Source: Mycobacterium sp. (GTDB taxonomy: Bacteria; Actinomycetota; Actinomycetes; Mycobacteriales; Mycobacteriaceae). Taken from it: 48,949 nucleotides of DNA. Location of the stretch: NCBI GenBank assembly GCA_023264735.1, contig JAHFVD010000048.1, forward strand, positions 1 through 48,949, written 5' to 3'. The position numbers were made by a program, and so were the translations under genes. Each line of letters begins with the position of its first letter. Within the stretch, counting starts at the first letter, position 1. This document shows, piece after piece, positions 6,783 through 15,390 of the stretch. The notes under the pieces are model-generated. The model did not search any database and was not told the origin of the DNA. It was given only the letters and a program-made list of their open reading frames with translations.

Positions 6783-7895
6783 ATGAAGATGAATGCCGCC
6801 ATCCTGTGGGAGTACGGGCAAGACTGGAGCGTCGAAGAAGTCGAGCTCGATCCTCCCAAGGACGATGAGGTTCTCGTCTCGTTCGAGGCCACCGGCCTGT
6901 GCCATTCCGATCACCACATTCGCGACGGCGACCTGGTGGCGCCGATCCCGATCATCGGCGGCCACGAGGGCGCCGGCATCGTGCAGGAGGTCGGGCCAGG
7001 GGTCCGCGATCTGAAGGTCGGCGATCACATCGTCGCCGCATTCCTGCCCGCCTGCGGGCGCTGTCGCTGGTGTGCAACCGGCAAGTCGAACCTGTGCGAC
7101 ATGGGTGCGGAAATCCTGACGGGCCTGCAGCCCGATGGCACATTCCGGCGGCACGCCCGCGGCCAAGATATCTACGCCGCAATCGGTTTGGGCACCTTCG
7201 CCCCCTACGGCACGGTGCCGGAAGCCTCATTGGTCAAGATCGACGACGACATCCCGCTGACCCGCGCATGCCTGCTCGGCTGCGGTGTCACCACCGGCTG
7301 GGGCTCAGCGGTGAACACCGCCGACGTGCAGCCCGGCGACACGGTGGTGGTGATCGGCTGCGGCGGCATCGGCAGCGGAGCCATCCAGGGCGCCCGGTTG
7401 GCCGGCGCGGAGAAGATCGTCGTGATCGACATCGTGGAAAGCAAGCGGGACAAGGCATTTCTGTTCGGCGCCACGCACTTCGCGACATCCATCGCCGAAG
7501 GCACGGAGCTCGTTCGAGAACTTACGAAGGGCGTAATGGCCGATTCCGCGCTGCTGACGGTCGGGCTCGTCAAGGGCCCGATGATCAACGACGCGCTGGA
7601 ACTCGTCAGCAAGGGTGGCACCGTCGTGCTGACCGCTTTGGCCGCGATGACCGACGTGACACCGGTGCTGCCGATGACGATGTTCACACTCTTCCAGAAG
7701 CGCCTACTCGGCAGCCTCTACGGACAAGCCAACCCGCGTGCCGACATCCCGAAGCTGCTCAGCCTCTACCGCGCCGGCAAGCTACTGCTCGACGAGACCG
7801 TCACCCACGAGTACAAACTGGGCGAGATCAACCACGCCTACGACGACATGCTCGCCGGGCGCAACATCCGCGGGGTCGTCATTCACGACACCTGA
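6783..7895 (+). CDS. NDMA-dependent-type zinc alcohol dehydrogenase
   Basis: This is a 370-residue zinc medium-chain dehydrogenase. The catalytic zinc site is in TGLCHSDHHIRDG and GGHEGAG. The four structural-zinc cysteines are in CGRCRWCATGKSNLC. The NAD site is VIGCGGIGSGAIQGARLAGA. The overall sequence matches the actinobacterial NDMA-dependent alcohol dehydrogenase family, which keeps its nicotinamide cofactor tightly bound. An in-frame ATG at 6789 is an alternative start. It is convergent with fadA6, 19 bp from its stop. No KstR or KstR2 operator lies upstream. Its position within the cholesterol region suggests, but does not show, a role with steroid-derived alcohols. Confidence 0.88.
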   Translation: MKMNAAILWEYGQDWSVEEVELDPPKDDEVLVSFEATGLCHSDHHIRDGDLVAPIPIIGGHEGAGIVQEVGPGVRDLKVGDHIVAAFLPACGRCRWCATGKSNLCDMGAEILTGLQPDGTFRRHARGQDIYAAIGLGTFAPYGTVPEASLVKIDDDIPLTRACLLGCGVTTGWGSAVNTADVQPGDTVVVIGCGGIGSGAIQGARLAGAEKIVVIDIVESKRDKAFLFGATHFATSIAEGTELVRELTKGVMADSALLTVGLVKGPMINDALELVSKGGTVVLTALAAMTDVTPVLPMTMFTLFQKRLLGSLYGQANPRADIPKLLSLYRAGKLLLDETVTHEYKLGEINHAYDDMLAGRNIRGVVIHDT

Positions 7896-7914
7896 CGCGC
7901 GCCCGGGGAGATCG

Positions 7915-9072
7915 TCAGAGACGTTCGATGATGGTGACGTTGGCGGTGCCGCCGCCCTCACACATCGTCTGCAGACCGTAGCGGCCGCCGCGACGCTCGA
8001 GCTCGTTGAGCATGGTGGCGAACAGCTTGGCGCCGGTGGCCCCCAGCGGGTGGCCGAGCGCGATCGCGCCGCCGTTGGGGTTGACCTTCTCCGGGTCGGC
8101 CTTGGTCTCCTTGAGCCAGGCCATCACCACGGGCGCGAACGCCTCGTTGATCTCGACGACGTCGATGTCGTCGATGGTCAGGCCGGCCTTGTCCAGCGCG
8201 TACTTCGTCGCCGGGATCGGGCCGGTCAGCATGAACACCGGATCGGCGCCGCGGGCACTGATGTGGTGGATGCGGGCCCGCGGGGTCAGCTTGTGGTCCT
8301 TGACGGCTTGCTCGCTGGCCAGCAGCACCGCGCTGGCACCGTCGGAGATCTGGCTGGCCATCGCCGCCGTCAGCCGGCCGCCCTCGCGCAGCGTCTTGAG
8401 TCCGGCCAGCTTCTCCAGGCTCGACTCACGCGGACCCTCGTCGGTACGGAACTCGCCGACCGGGACGATCTCGTTCTCAAAGCTGCCATTACGGATGGCG
8501 GCGAAGGCCTTGTTGTGGCTGTTCAGGGAGAACTCCTCCATCTCCTCACGAGACAGGCCCCACTTCTCGGCGATCATCTCCGCCCCGCGGAACTGGGAGA
8601 TCTCCTGATCGCCGTAGCGGTGCTGCCAGTTCTCCGACTCGTTGGTCGGCGAGGTGAAGCCGAACTGCTCGGCGACGGTCATCGCCGAAGAGATCGGGAT
8701 ACGGCTCATGTTCTGCATGCCGGCAGCCAGGATCAGGTCGGCGGTGCCGGCCATGATGGCCTGTGCGCCAAAGGAAATCGCCTGCTGGCTGGAGCCGCAC
8801 TGCCGGTCGACGGTGACGCCCGGGACCTCTTCGGGGTAGCCGGCGGCCAGCCAGGTGTTGCGGGCGATGTTGCCGGCCTGCGGGCCGATGGTGTCCAGGC
8901 AGCCGGCCACCACATCGTCGACGGCGCCGGGGTCGACGTCGACCCGATCGAAGATGCCGCGGTAGGCGACCACACCGAGGTCGATGGGGTGGACGGGGGC
9001 CAGCGATCCATTGCGCTTGCCGACCGCGGTGCGCACGGCGTCAATGACGTATGCCTGTGATGCGGGGGCCAT
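7915..9072 (-). CDS. fadA6: FadA6, beta-ketoacyl-CoA thiolase of C/D-ring catabolism
   Basis: This is a 385-residue thiolase. The acylation cysteine is in [11 protein letters not shown], and the C-terminal active-site elements are [17 protein letters not shown] and CEGGGTANV. FadA6 cleaves the beta-keto CoA thioester formed after IpdAB opens the last ring, giving MOODA-CoA. The ATG at 9070-9072 has AAGGAG nearby. It is the distal gene of fadE30-ipdF-kstR2-fadA6, with 13 bp between the kstR2 stop and this start, so it is probably driven by the KstR2-controlled promoter near 11654. The opposite strand is open for about 440 codons, but that frame is antisense to this gene. Confidence 0.93.
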   Translation of the reverse strand: MAPASQAYVIDAVRTAVGKRNGSLAPVHPIDLGVVAYRGIFDRVDVDPGAVDDVVAGCLDTIGPQAGNIARNTWLAAGYPEEVPGVTVDRQCGSSQQAISFGAQAIMAGTADLILAAGMQNMSRIPISSAMTVAEQFGFTSPTNESENWQHRYGDQEISQFRGAEMIAEKWGLSREEMEEFSLNSHNKAFAAIRNGSFENEIVPVGEFRTDEGPRESSLEKLAGLKTLREGGRLTAAMASQISDGASAVLLASEQAVKDHKLTPRARIHHISARGADPVFMLTGPIPATKYALDKAGLTIDDIDVVEINEAFAPVVMAWLKETKADPEKVNPNGGAIALGHPLGATGAKLFATMLNELERRGGRYGLQTMCEGGGTANVTIIERL

Positions 9073-9085
9073 ATCGATCTCCTTG

Positions 9086-9679
9086 TCAGTTGTTGGGCGC
9101 GGCGATGCCGCCCAGGACGATGGCGAGGTATTGGCGGCCGACTTCCTCGGCTGTCAGCGGCCCGCCTGGTTGATACCAACGCACGGACACCCACGTCGTA
9201 TCCCGGATGAACCGGTACACCACGTCGACGTCGATATCCGGGCGGAAGTACCCCTGCTTGACGCCCTCGTTGAGCAGGTCAAGCCACATCTTGCGTTGTT
9301 CTTTGTTGCGCTCGTCGACGAAGTCGAACTGCGGCAGGGACGACAGCCGCTTGGCCTCGTCCTGGTAGATCACCACCTGCGCGTGCCGGTCTTCGATGGC
9401 CTCGAACGACGCCATGAACAAGCCCTTGAGCCGCTCGAGCGGATTGGGCTCGGTGGCGATCACCCTCTGGTAGCGCTCGAACAGCCAGTCCAGAAAATCC
9501 CGCAGAACCTCCTCGACCATCTGCTCCTTGCTCTTGAAGTGGTGGTACAGACTGCCGGACAGAATGCCCGCCGAGTCGGCGATATCGCGCACGGTGGTCG
9601 CGCGCAGACCCCGTTCGGCGAACATCGTCGCGGCGAGCACCAGAAGCTCGTCGCGACGACTGACCGGCGGCTCGGTCAT
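9086..9679 (-). CDS. kstR2: KstR2, TetR-family repressor of steroid C/D-ring genes
   Basis: This is a 197-residue TetR regulator. The N-terminal HTH spans about residues 10-55 (RRDELLVLAATMFAERG, then TTVRDIADSAGI and LYHHFKSKEQM). The C-terminal ligand domain ends GRQYLAIVLGGIA. It represses the surrounding catabolic genes until HIP-CoA binds. The ATG at 9677-9679 overlaps the stop of ipdF as ATGA, so it is cotranscribed with ipdF and fadE30 and should be autoregulated through the operator at 11647. In M. tuberculosis the PPE64 gene separates kstR2 from the Rv3559c gene; here there is no insertion. Confidence 0.93.
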   Translation of the reverse strand: MTEPPVSRRDELLVLAATMFAERGLRATTVRDIADSAGILSGSLYHHFKSKEQMVEEVLRDFLDWLFERYQRVIATEPNPLERLKGLFMASFEAIEDRHAQVVIYQDEAKRLSSLPQFDFVDERNKEQRKMWLDLLNEGVKQGYFRPDIDVDVVYRFIRDTTWVSVRWYQPGGPLTAEEVGRQYLAIVLGGIAAPNN

Positions 9680-10467
9680 GCGCGTTGGCTCGACACCGAA
9701 ATGACTTCGCCGGTTAGGTAACTCGAGTAATCGCTGGCCAGGAACGCGATGGTGGCCGCCACTTCCCACGGCTCCGCGGCGCGGCCGAACGCCTCGCCCT
9801 CCGACAGCCGGTCGAGCAGGTCGGTCGAGCTGACCTTCTCCAGGAACTTGTGCCGCGCGATGCTCGGCGAGACCGCGTTGATGCGCACCCCATGTTCGAC
9901 GGCTTCGATTGCGCTGCAGCGGGTCAGCGCCATCACGCCGGCCTTGGCAGCGGCGTAATGCGACTGCGAATGCTGCGCCCGCCAACCCAGGACGCTCGCG
10001 TTGTTGACGATCACGCCGCCGTGGCCGGCATCGCGGAAATACCGCAGCGCCGCGCGGGTCGCCCGCATCACCGACGTCAGCGTCACGTTGAGCACCCGAT
10101 CCCAGTCCTCGTCGGTCATGTCGATGACGGGGGTTTCCCCACCGAGGCCGGCGTTGTTGACCAGGACGTCCAGGCGGCCCAGCCGTGCGGTGGTGGAGGC
10201 GATCAACGCATCGACCGCAGCGGTGGACGTGACGTCGCACACCACGCTCTCGACCCGGCCGAGGCCCAATTCGGCCAACTGATCCCGGGTTTCGCCGAGG
10301 CGGCGTTCGTGATGGTCGGAGACGACGACGTCGGCACCTTCGAGCAGCGCGCGCCGTGCCGTCGCCGATCCGATACCGGTACCCGCCGCCGCAGTCACCA
10401 CGACGACCTTGCCGGTCAACAGACCGTGGCCCTCAATCTCCTTGGGCACGTCCGACAATGGCGCCAC
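9676..10467 (-). CDS. ipdF: IpdF-type SDR, 5-hydroxy-HIC-CoA dehydrogenase
   Basis: This is a 263-residue SDR with TAAAGTGIGSATARRA as the cofactor motif, NNAGLGG, and an active site NNASVLG plus YAAAKAG. The frame is open upstream through fadE30, but the GTG at 10465-10467 is chosen. It shares its first G with the fadE30 TAG stop, is preceded by GAGGTGAAGG, and gives the expected start VAPLSDVPKEI. The protein corresponds to M. tuberculosis Rv3559c, which I recall as IpdF, the enzyme oxidising 5-OH HIC-CoA before IpdC acts. The symbol is given at moderate confidence; the SDR family and synteny are clear. Confidence 0.88.
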   Translation of the reverse strand: MAPLSDVPKEIEGHGLLTGKVVVVTAAAGTGIGSATARRALLEGADVVVSDHHERRLGETRDQLAELGLGRVESVVCDVTSTAAVDALIASTTARLGRLDVLVNNAGLGGETPVIDMTDEDWDRVLNVTLTSVMRATRAALRYFRDAGHGGVIVNNASVLGWRAQHSQSHYAAAKAGVMALTRCSAIEAVEHGVRINAVSPSIARHKFLEKVSSTDLLDRLSEGEAFGRAAEPWEVAATIAFLASDYSSYLTGEVISVSSQRA

Positions 10468-11630
10468 TAGCCCTTCACCTCTCGAGGTAGGCCGAGCACC
10501 CGCTCGGCGATGATGTTGCGCTGAATCTCGTTGGAGCCGCCGTAGATCGTATCCGACCTGGAGAACAGGAACAGCCGCTGCCACTCGTCGAATTCGCCGT
10601 CCTCCAGCAATAGGCCGGAGCGGCCTTTGATGTCCATCGCCAGCTCGCCGAGATCGCGATGCCAGTTGGCCCACAACAGCTTTGACACTGAGTCTTTTCC
10701 GGCGGCCGTGCCACCGGCTTGCTCGACGTCCATGGTCGCCAACGCGTAGGACCGCATGGTCTGCAGACCTGCCCACGACCTTGCGAGCCGCTCCCGGATC
10801 AGCGGATCGTCGATCGCACCGGTGGTCTTAGCCAGCTCGGCGATACCGGAAAGTTCACGGGCATAACGGATCTGCTGACCCAACGTGGAGACCCCGCGCT
10901 CGAAGGTCAGCGTTCCCATCGCCACCCGCCAGCCGTCGCCCGGCTCGCCGACCACCAGGTCGGCGTCGGTGCGGGCATCGGTGAAGAACACCTCGTTGAA
11001 TTCCGAGTCGCCGGTCAGCTGGATGATCGGGCGGATCTCCACGCCCGGCTGATCCAGTGGCACCAGCAGATAGGACAGCCCGGCGTGCCGCTTGGAGCCC
11101 TTCTCGGTGCGTGCCACCACGAAGCACCACTGCGCCCAGTGCGCCAGCGACGTCCACACCTTCTGGCCGTTAATCACCCATTGATCGCCATCCAGGACCG
11201 CGGCAGTGGCGACGTTGGCCAGATCGCTGCCTGCGCCCGGCTCGGAGTAGCCCTGGGACCACAGCTCGGTGACGTCGAGGATCCGGGGCAGGAACCGCTG
11301 CTGCTGTTCGGGGGTGCCGAACGCGATCAGGGTGGGCCCGAGCAGTTCCTCACCGAAGTGGTTGACCTTGTCGGGGGCGTTGGCCTTCGCGTACTCCTCG
11401 TAGAACGCCACCCGGTGCGCGACCGACAGGCCGCGACCACCGTGTTCCACCGGCCAGCCCAGGCACGTCAGGCCCGCTGCGGCCAGATGCCGGTTCCAGG
11501 CCAGCCGCTCCTCGTAGGCTTCATGCTCGCGGCCCGGACCCCCGAGGCCCTTGAGCGCGGCATATTCACCGACGAGATTGTCGGCCAGCCACTCGCGGAC
11601 CTCCGCCCGGAACTCCTCGACCGTGATCAC
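10467..11630 (-). CDS. fadE30: FadE30, acyl-CoA dehydrogenase acting on HIP-CoA
   Basis: This is a 387-residue acyl-CoA dehydrogenase. The substrate and FAD region is YSEPGAGSDLANV, followed by VINGQKVWTS, and the C-terminal FAD motif is YGGSNEIQRNIIAERVLGLP. FadE30 carries out the first dehydrogenation of HIP-CoA, the CoA thioester left after rings A, B and the side chain are removed. It is the first gene of the minus-strand operon fadE30-ipdF-kstR2-fadA6. The start is the GTG at 11628-11630, only 17 bp from the KstR2 operator, so bound KstR2 would cover the promoter. It is divergent from fadD3. Confidence 0.93.
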   Translation of the reverse strand: MITVEEFRAEVREWLADNLVGEYAALKGLGGPGREHEAYEERLAWNRHLAAAGLTCLGWPVEHGGRGLSVAHRVAFYEEYAKANAPDKVNHFGEELLGPTLIAFGTPEQQQRFLPRILDVTELWSQGYSEPGAGSDLANVATAAVLDGDQWVINGQKVWTSLAHWAQWCFVVARTEKGSKRHAGLSYLLVPLDQPGVEIRPIIQLTGDSEFNEVFFTDARTDADLVVGEPGDGWRVAMGTLTFERGVSTLGQQIRYARELSGIAELAKTTGAIDDPLIRERLARSWAGLQTMRSYALATMDVEQAGGTAAGKDSVSKLLWANWHRDLGELAMDIKGRSGLLLEDGEFDEWQRLFLFSRSDTIYGGSNEIQRNIIAERVLGLPREVKG

Positions 11631-11646
11631 CCTTGTAGGCTAACCT

Positions 11647-11660
11647 ACCAAGCACTTGCT
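11647..11660. promoter_or_regulatory. KstR2 operator in the fadE30/fadD3 divergent promoter
   Basis: ACCAAGCACTTGCT matches the KstR2 consensus AnCAAGnnCTTGnT at every fixed position. It lies 16 bp before the fadE30 start and 48 bp before the fadD3 start, so one operator controls fadE30-ipdF-kstR2-fadA6 and fadD3-fadE31-32-33. Confidence 0.92.
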
Positions 11661-11708
11661 TTGTTAGCCCGGGGACGATGCGCCGGGTATCAAGCCTTAG
11701 GAGTCTCG

Positions 11709-13283
11709 ATGACGAGGTACGGCGGGCAGGAGCGAAGCGACCCGGGAATGTCAGAGCCGCGCACCACACCCGCGGTGTTGGACCGGATGGCACTCGACTT
11801 CGCCGACCACGATGCCCTGGTCACCGAGGAACGCACCCTCACCTTCGCCGAACTGCGCGACGAGGTTCGCCGGGCCGCGGCGGCGATGATCGGCCTTGGC
11901 GTCGCCCAGGGTGATCGGGTCGCGATCTGGTCGCCGAACACCTGGCACTGGGTGATCGCCTGCCTGGCCACCCACTACGCCGGCGCGGTGATGGTGCCGC
12001 TGAATACCCGCTACACCGCCGACGAGGCGTCCGACATCCTGGCCCGCACCGAAGCGCCGCTGCTGTTCGGGATGGGCCGATTCCTGGGTGCCGACCGGGT
12101 GGGCGACCTGGATCGCACCGCGCTGCCGGCGCTGCGGCACATCATCCGCATCCCCATCGACGGCGATGACGGCAACTGGGACGAATTCCTCGCCGGGCCG
12201 CAGCCGCCGCTGTCGGAGGTCGACGCCCGCACGGCGGCGGTCCGTCCCGACGCCCCTTCCGACGTCCTGTTCACCTCGGGCACCACCGGGCGCAGCAAAG
12301 GCGTGTTGTGCGCGCACCGGCAGTCACTGGCCGCATCCGCGGCGTGGGCCGAGTGTGGCCAGCTCACCAGCGCCGACCGCTACCTGTGCATCAACCCGTT
12401 CTTCCACAACTTCGGCTACAAGGCCGGCATCCTGGCCTGCCTGCAGACCGGCGCCACCCTGATCCCCCAGCTCACCTTCGACCCCGAGCAGGCGATGCGG
12501 GTGATCGCCGAGCAGCGCATCACCGTGGTCCCCGGGCCGCCGACGATCTTCCAGACCCTGTTGGACCACCCGGCTCGCAAGAACTACGACCTGAGCTCGC
12601 TGCGCTTCGCGGTGACCGGTGCGGCGACCGTGCCGGTCGTGCTGATCGAACGGATGCAGGCTGAGCTCGACTTCGACATCGTGCTGACCGCCTATGGGCT
12701 GACCGAGGCCAACGGCTTCGGCACCATGTGCCGGGCGAACGACGATGCCGTCACCGTCGCGACCACCTGCGGGCGGCCGATCGCCGACTTCGAACTGCGC
12801 ATCGACTCGCCCGACGAGGCCGGTGCCGGCGAGGTGTTGTTGCGCGGGCCCAACGTGATGCTCGGGTACCTCGACGACCCGGCCGCCACCGCCGCGGCGA
12901 TCGACGCCGACGGCTGGCTGCACACCGGCGACATCGGCACCGTCGACGAGGCGGGAAATCTGCGAATCACTGACCGGCTCAAGGACATGTACATCTGCGG
13001 CGGGTTCAACGTCTACCCCGCCGAGATCGAACAGGTGCTGGCCCGCCTCGACGGCGTCGCCGATGCCGCGGTGATCGGCGTGCCCGACGAACGCCTCGGC
13101 GAAGTCGGACGAGCGTTCATCGTGCGCCGCGACGGCAGCGACCTCGACGAGCAGGCCGTCATCGACTACACCAAGAAACACCTGGCCAATTTCAAGACCC
13201 CACGCTCGGTGGTCTTCGTGGCGAGCCTGCCACGAAACCCCGGTGGCAAAGTGGTCAAACCCGCACTGCGAGAGATGGTTTGA
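11709..13283 (+). CDS. fadD3: FadD3, HIP-CoA synthetase, with a repeat-derived N terminus
   Basis: This is an ANL-superfamily acyl-CoA synthetase. The P-loop is FTSGTTGRSKG, followed by the motif YGLTEANG, then GWLHTGDIG, then DRLKDMYICGGFNVYPAEIE, with the C-terminal catalytic Lys in NPGGKVVKP. FadD3 adds CoA to HIP, making the KstR2 ligand. The start is placed at the ATG at 11709, which has TTAGGAG five bases upstream, giving 524 residues. This start puts the 28-bp repeat (11720-11747) into the protein as GGQERSDPG. A second in-frame ATG at 11748 directly follows the repeat and gives 511 residues, close to M. tuberculosis FadD3 from memory; its AGGAG, inside the repeat, is 15 bases away. 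Both starts may be used. Confidence 0.93.
   Translation: MTRYGGQERSDPGMSEPRTTPAVLDRMALDFADHDALVTEERTLTFAELRDEVRRAAAAMIGLGVAQGDRVAIWSPNTWHWVIACLATHYAGAVMVPLNTRYTADEASDILARTEAPLLFGMGRFLGADRVGDLDRTALPALRHIIRIPIDGDDGNWDEFLAGPQPPLSEVDARTAAVRPDAPSDVLFTSGTTGRSKGVLCAHRQSLAASAAWAECGQLTSADRYLCINPFFHNFGYKAGILACLQTGATLIPQLTFDPEQAMRVIAEQRITVVPGPPTIFQTLLDHPARKNYDLSSLRFAVTGAATVPVVLIERMQAELDFDIVLTAYGLTEANGFGTMCRANDDAVTVATTCGRPIADFELRIDSPDEAGAGEVLLRGPNVMLGYLDDPAATAAAIDADGWLHTGDIGTVDEAGNLRITDRLKDMYICGGFNVYPAEIEQVLARLDGVADAAVIGVPDERLGEVGRAFIVRRDGSDLDEQAVIDYTKKHLANFKTPRSVVFVASLPRNPGGKVVKPALREMV
11720..11747 (+). repeat. 28-bp GC-rich interspersed repeat, copy B, at the 5' end of fadD3
   Basis: These 28 bases are identical to the reverse complement of 3041-3068. 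The copy lies between two candidate fadD3 start codons (11709 and 11748) and contains AGGAG at 11728-11732. Read in the fadD3 frame it encodes GGQERSDPG. Confidence 0.85.
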
Positions 13284-14437
13284 TGGATCTGTCCTACGAC
13301 GACGCCACCGAAGAGTTTCGCGATGAGGTGCGCACCTTCCTGTCGGCGAACTCCGACTCGTTCCCGACGAAGTCCTACGACACGGCCGAGGGCTTCGAGC
13401 AGCACCGGATCTGGGACCGCGTCCTGTTCGACGCCGGCCTCTCGGTGATCACCTGGCCGGAGAAGTACGGCGGCCGCGACGCCTCCCTGCTGCAGTGGGT
13501 GGTGTACGAGGAGGAGTACTTCCGCGCCGGCGCACCGGGACGGGCCAGTGCGAACGGCACCTCGATGCTGGCGCCGACGCTGTTCGCGCACGGCACCGAG
13601 GACCAACTGGACCGGGTGCTGCCGAAAATGGCCAGCGGCGAAGAGATCTGGGCGCAGGCCTGGTCGGAGCCGGAGTCCGGTAGCGACCTCGCCTCGCTGC
13701 GGTCGACGGCCACTGCGACCGACGGTGGCTGGCTGCTCAACGGCCAGAAGATCTGGAGTTCGCGGGCGGTGTTCGGCGAGCGGGGATTCGGGCTGTTCCG
13801 GTCCGACCCGACCGCCGAGCGTCACAAGGGCTTGACCTACTTCATGTTCGACCTCAAGGCCGACGGCGTCACCGTCCGCCCGATCACCCAGCTCGGCGGT
13901 GACACCGGGTTCGGCGAGATCTTCTTCGACGATGTGTTCGTCCCCGATGCCGATGTCATCGGCGGCGTGCACGACGGCTGGCGCGCGGCGATGAGTACGT
14001 CGAGCAACGAGCGCGGCATGTCACTGCGCAGCCCGGCTCGCTTCCTCGCCCCGGCCGAGCGGCTGGTGACGCAGTGGCGTGACCGGGGTTCCGACCCGGC
14101 ATTCGCCGACCGGGTGGCCGACGCCTGGATCAAGGCGCAGGCCTACCGGCTGCACACCTTCGGCACGGTCACCCGCATCGCAGGCGGCGGTGAACTGGGC
14201 GCGGAGTCGTCGGTGACCAAGGTGTTCTGGTCCGAGCTCGACGTCGCCCTGCACCAGACTGCTTTGGAATTACGGGGGGCCGATGCCGAACTCACCGACG
14301 GCTGGATCGACGGTCTGCTGTTCGCCCTGGGTGGCCCGATCTACGCCGGCACCAACGAGATTCAGCGCAATATCATCGCCGAGCGGTTGCTCGGGCTGCC
14401 CCGAGAAAGCTCAGCGAGCGCAGGAGCGAAGAAATGA
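13283..14437 (+). CDS. fadE31: FadE31, acyl-CoA dehydrogenase of C/D-ring catabolism
   Basis: This is a 384-residue acyl-CoA dehydrogenase with WSEPESGSDLASLRS and LLNGQKIWSS in the FAD/substrate region and the C-terminal motif YAGTNEIQRNIIAERLLGLP. The ATG at 13283 overlaps the fadD3 stop as TGATG; a TTG one codon earlier is less likely. After the normal end LGLPRE the protein has a short tail, SSASAGAKK. The DNA for that tail includes GCAGGAGCGAAG, shared with the core of the 28-bp repeat, and it supplies the ribosome binding site of fadE32. With FadE32 it probably forms a heteromeric dehydrogenase late in the pathway. A fadE32 mutant accumulates MOODA in M. smegmatis. Confidence 0.92.
   Translation: MDLSYDDATEEFRDEVRTFLSANSDSFPTKSYDTAEGFEQHRIWDRVLFDAGLSVITWPEKYGGRDASLLQWVVYEEEYFRAGAPGRASANGTSMLAPTLFAHGTEDQLDRVLPKMASGEEIWAQAWSEPESGSDLASLRSTATATDGGWLLNGQKIWSSRAVFGERGFGLFRSDPTAERHKGLTYFMFDLKADGVTVRPITQLGGDTGFGEIFFDDVFVPDADVIGGVHDGWRAAMSTSSNERGMSLRSPARFLAPAERLVTQWRDRGSDPAFADRVADAWIKAQAYRLHTFGTVTRIAGGGELGAESSVTKVFWSELDVALHQTALELRGADAELTDGWIDGLLFALGGPIYAGTNEIQRNIIAERLLGLPRESSASAGAKK
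14420..14431 (+). repeat. 12-bp match to the repeat core, at the fadE31/fadE32 junction
   Basis: GCAGGAGCGAAG is shared with copies A and B of the 28-bp repeat. It provides AGGAG seven bases before the fadE32 ATG at 14434. The match is short and may be a coincidence of a ribosome-binding-site context. Confidence 0.4.
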
Positions 14438-15390
14438 AATTCGCACTCGACGAGCAGCAACGTGACTTCGCCGCCAGTATCGACGCCGCGCTGGGCGCCG
14501 CCGACGTGCCCGGCGCCGTCCGGGCCTGGGCCGAGGGAGACACCACCCCCGCCCGCAAGGTGTGGTCGGCGCTGACCGACCTGGGTGTCACCGCGTTGGT
14601 GGTGCCCGAGAAGTACGACGGCATCGAGGCTCATCCCGTCGACCTGGTGGTGGCGCTGGAACGGCTGGGCCGCTGGAATGTCCCCGGCCCGGTCGCCGAA
14701 TCCATTGCGGTGGCGCCGATTCTGCTGGCCGGCGACGACCGCTCGACGGCGCTGGCCGCCGGTGAATTGATCGCGACCGTCGCGCTGCCACCGGCGGTGC
14801 CGCGCGCCGTCAACGCCGACTTCGCCGGGCTGACGCTGCTCGCCCAGGACGGTCAGGTCAGCGACGCCACCGCAGGCGATGCCCACGAGTCCGTCGACCC
14901 CAGCCGCTGGCTGTTCGACGTCACCGCCACCGGCAACACTCGCGCCGCCGACGTGGCGCGGGCCTACGAATTCGGTGCGCTGGCCACCGCCGCCTTGTTG
15001 GTCGGCGCCGGCCAGGCGATGCTTGACATGTCGGTCGAATATGCCAAGCAGCGCAGCCAATTCGGCCGCATCATCGGCAGCTACCAGGCGCTCAAACACA
15101 AGCTCGCCGACGTCCACATCGCGGTGGAACTGGCCCGTCCGCTGGTCTACGGCGCTGCGCTGTCCCTGGCCGACGGATCCCCCGATACCGCACGGGACGT
15201 CAGTGCCGCCAAGGCCGCCGCCTCGGATGCCGCGCTGCTGGCGGCACGGTCGTCGCTGCAGACACACGGCGCCATCGGCTTCACCTCCGAACACGATCTG
15301 TCGCTGTGGCTACTACGGGTGCAGGCGCTGCACTCGGCGTGGGGCGATCCGACCAGTCATCGACGTCGAGTGCTGGAGGCGCTGGCATGA
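14434..15390 (+). CDS. fadE32: FadE32, acyl-CoA dehydrogenase-like subunit
   Basis: This 318-residue protein is shorter than a canonical acyl-CoA dehydrogenase and typical of the small actinobacterial FadE subunits. It lacks the middle-domain SEPxxGSD motif. It keeps VEYAKQRSQFGRIIGSYQA and a C-terminal HGAIGFTSEHDLSLWL. Such subunits pair with a full-length partner to make alpha2beta2 enzymes, here most likely FadE31. It starts in an ATGA overlap with fadE31 and ends in an ATGA overlap with fadE33. The M. smegmatis fadE32 mutant phenotype places it at MOODA-CoA breakdown. Confidence 0.92.
   Translation: MKFALDEQQRDFAASIDAALGAADVPGAVRAWAEGDTTPARKVWSALTDLGVTALVVPEKYDGIEAHPVDLVVALERLGRWNVPGPVAESIAVAPILLAGDDRSTALAAGELIATVALPPAVPRAVNADFAGLTLLAQDGQVSDATAGDAHESVDPSRWLFDVTATGNTRAADVARAYEFGALATAALLVGAGQAMLDMSVEYAKQRSQFGRIIGSYQALKHKLADVHIAVELARPLVYGAALSLADGSPDTARDVSAAKAAASDAALLAARSSLQTHGAIGFTSEHDLSLWLLRVQALHSAWGDPTSHRRRVLEALA

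Noticed and set aside
7738..9060. Long plus-strand open frame (440 codons) opposite fadA6
   Set aside because: It is antisense to a complete, motif-bearing thiolase; long antisense frames are normal in high-GC DNA with strong third-position bias.
10719..11708. Upstream extension of the fadD3 frame through fadE30
   Set aside because: The frame is open only because it is antisense to fadE30; a ribosome binding site and the KstR2 promoter place the start at 11709 or 11748.
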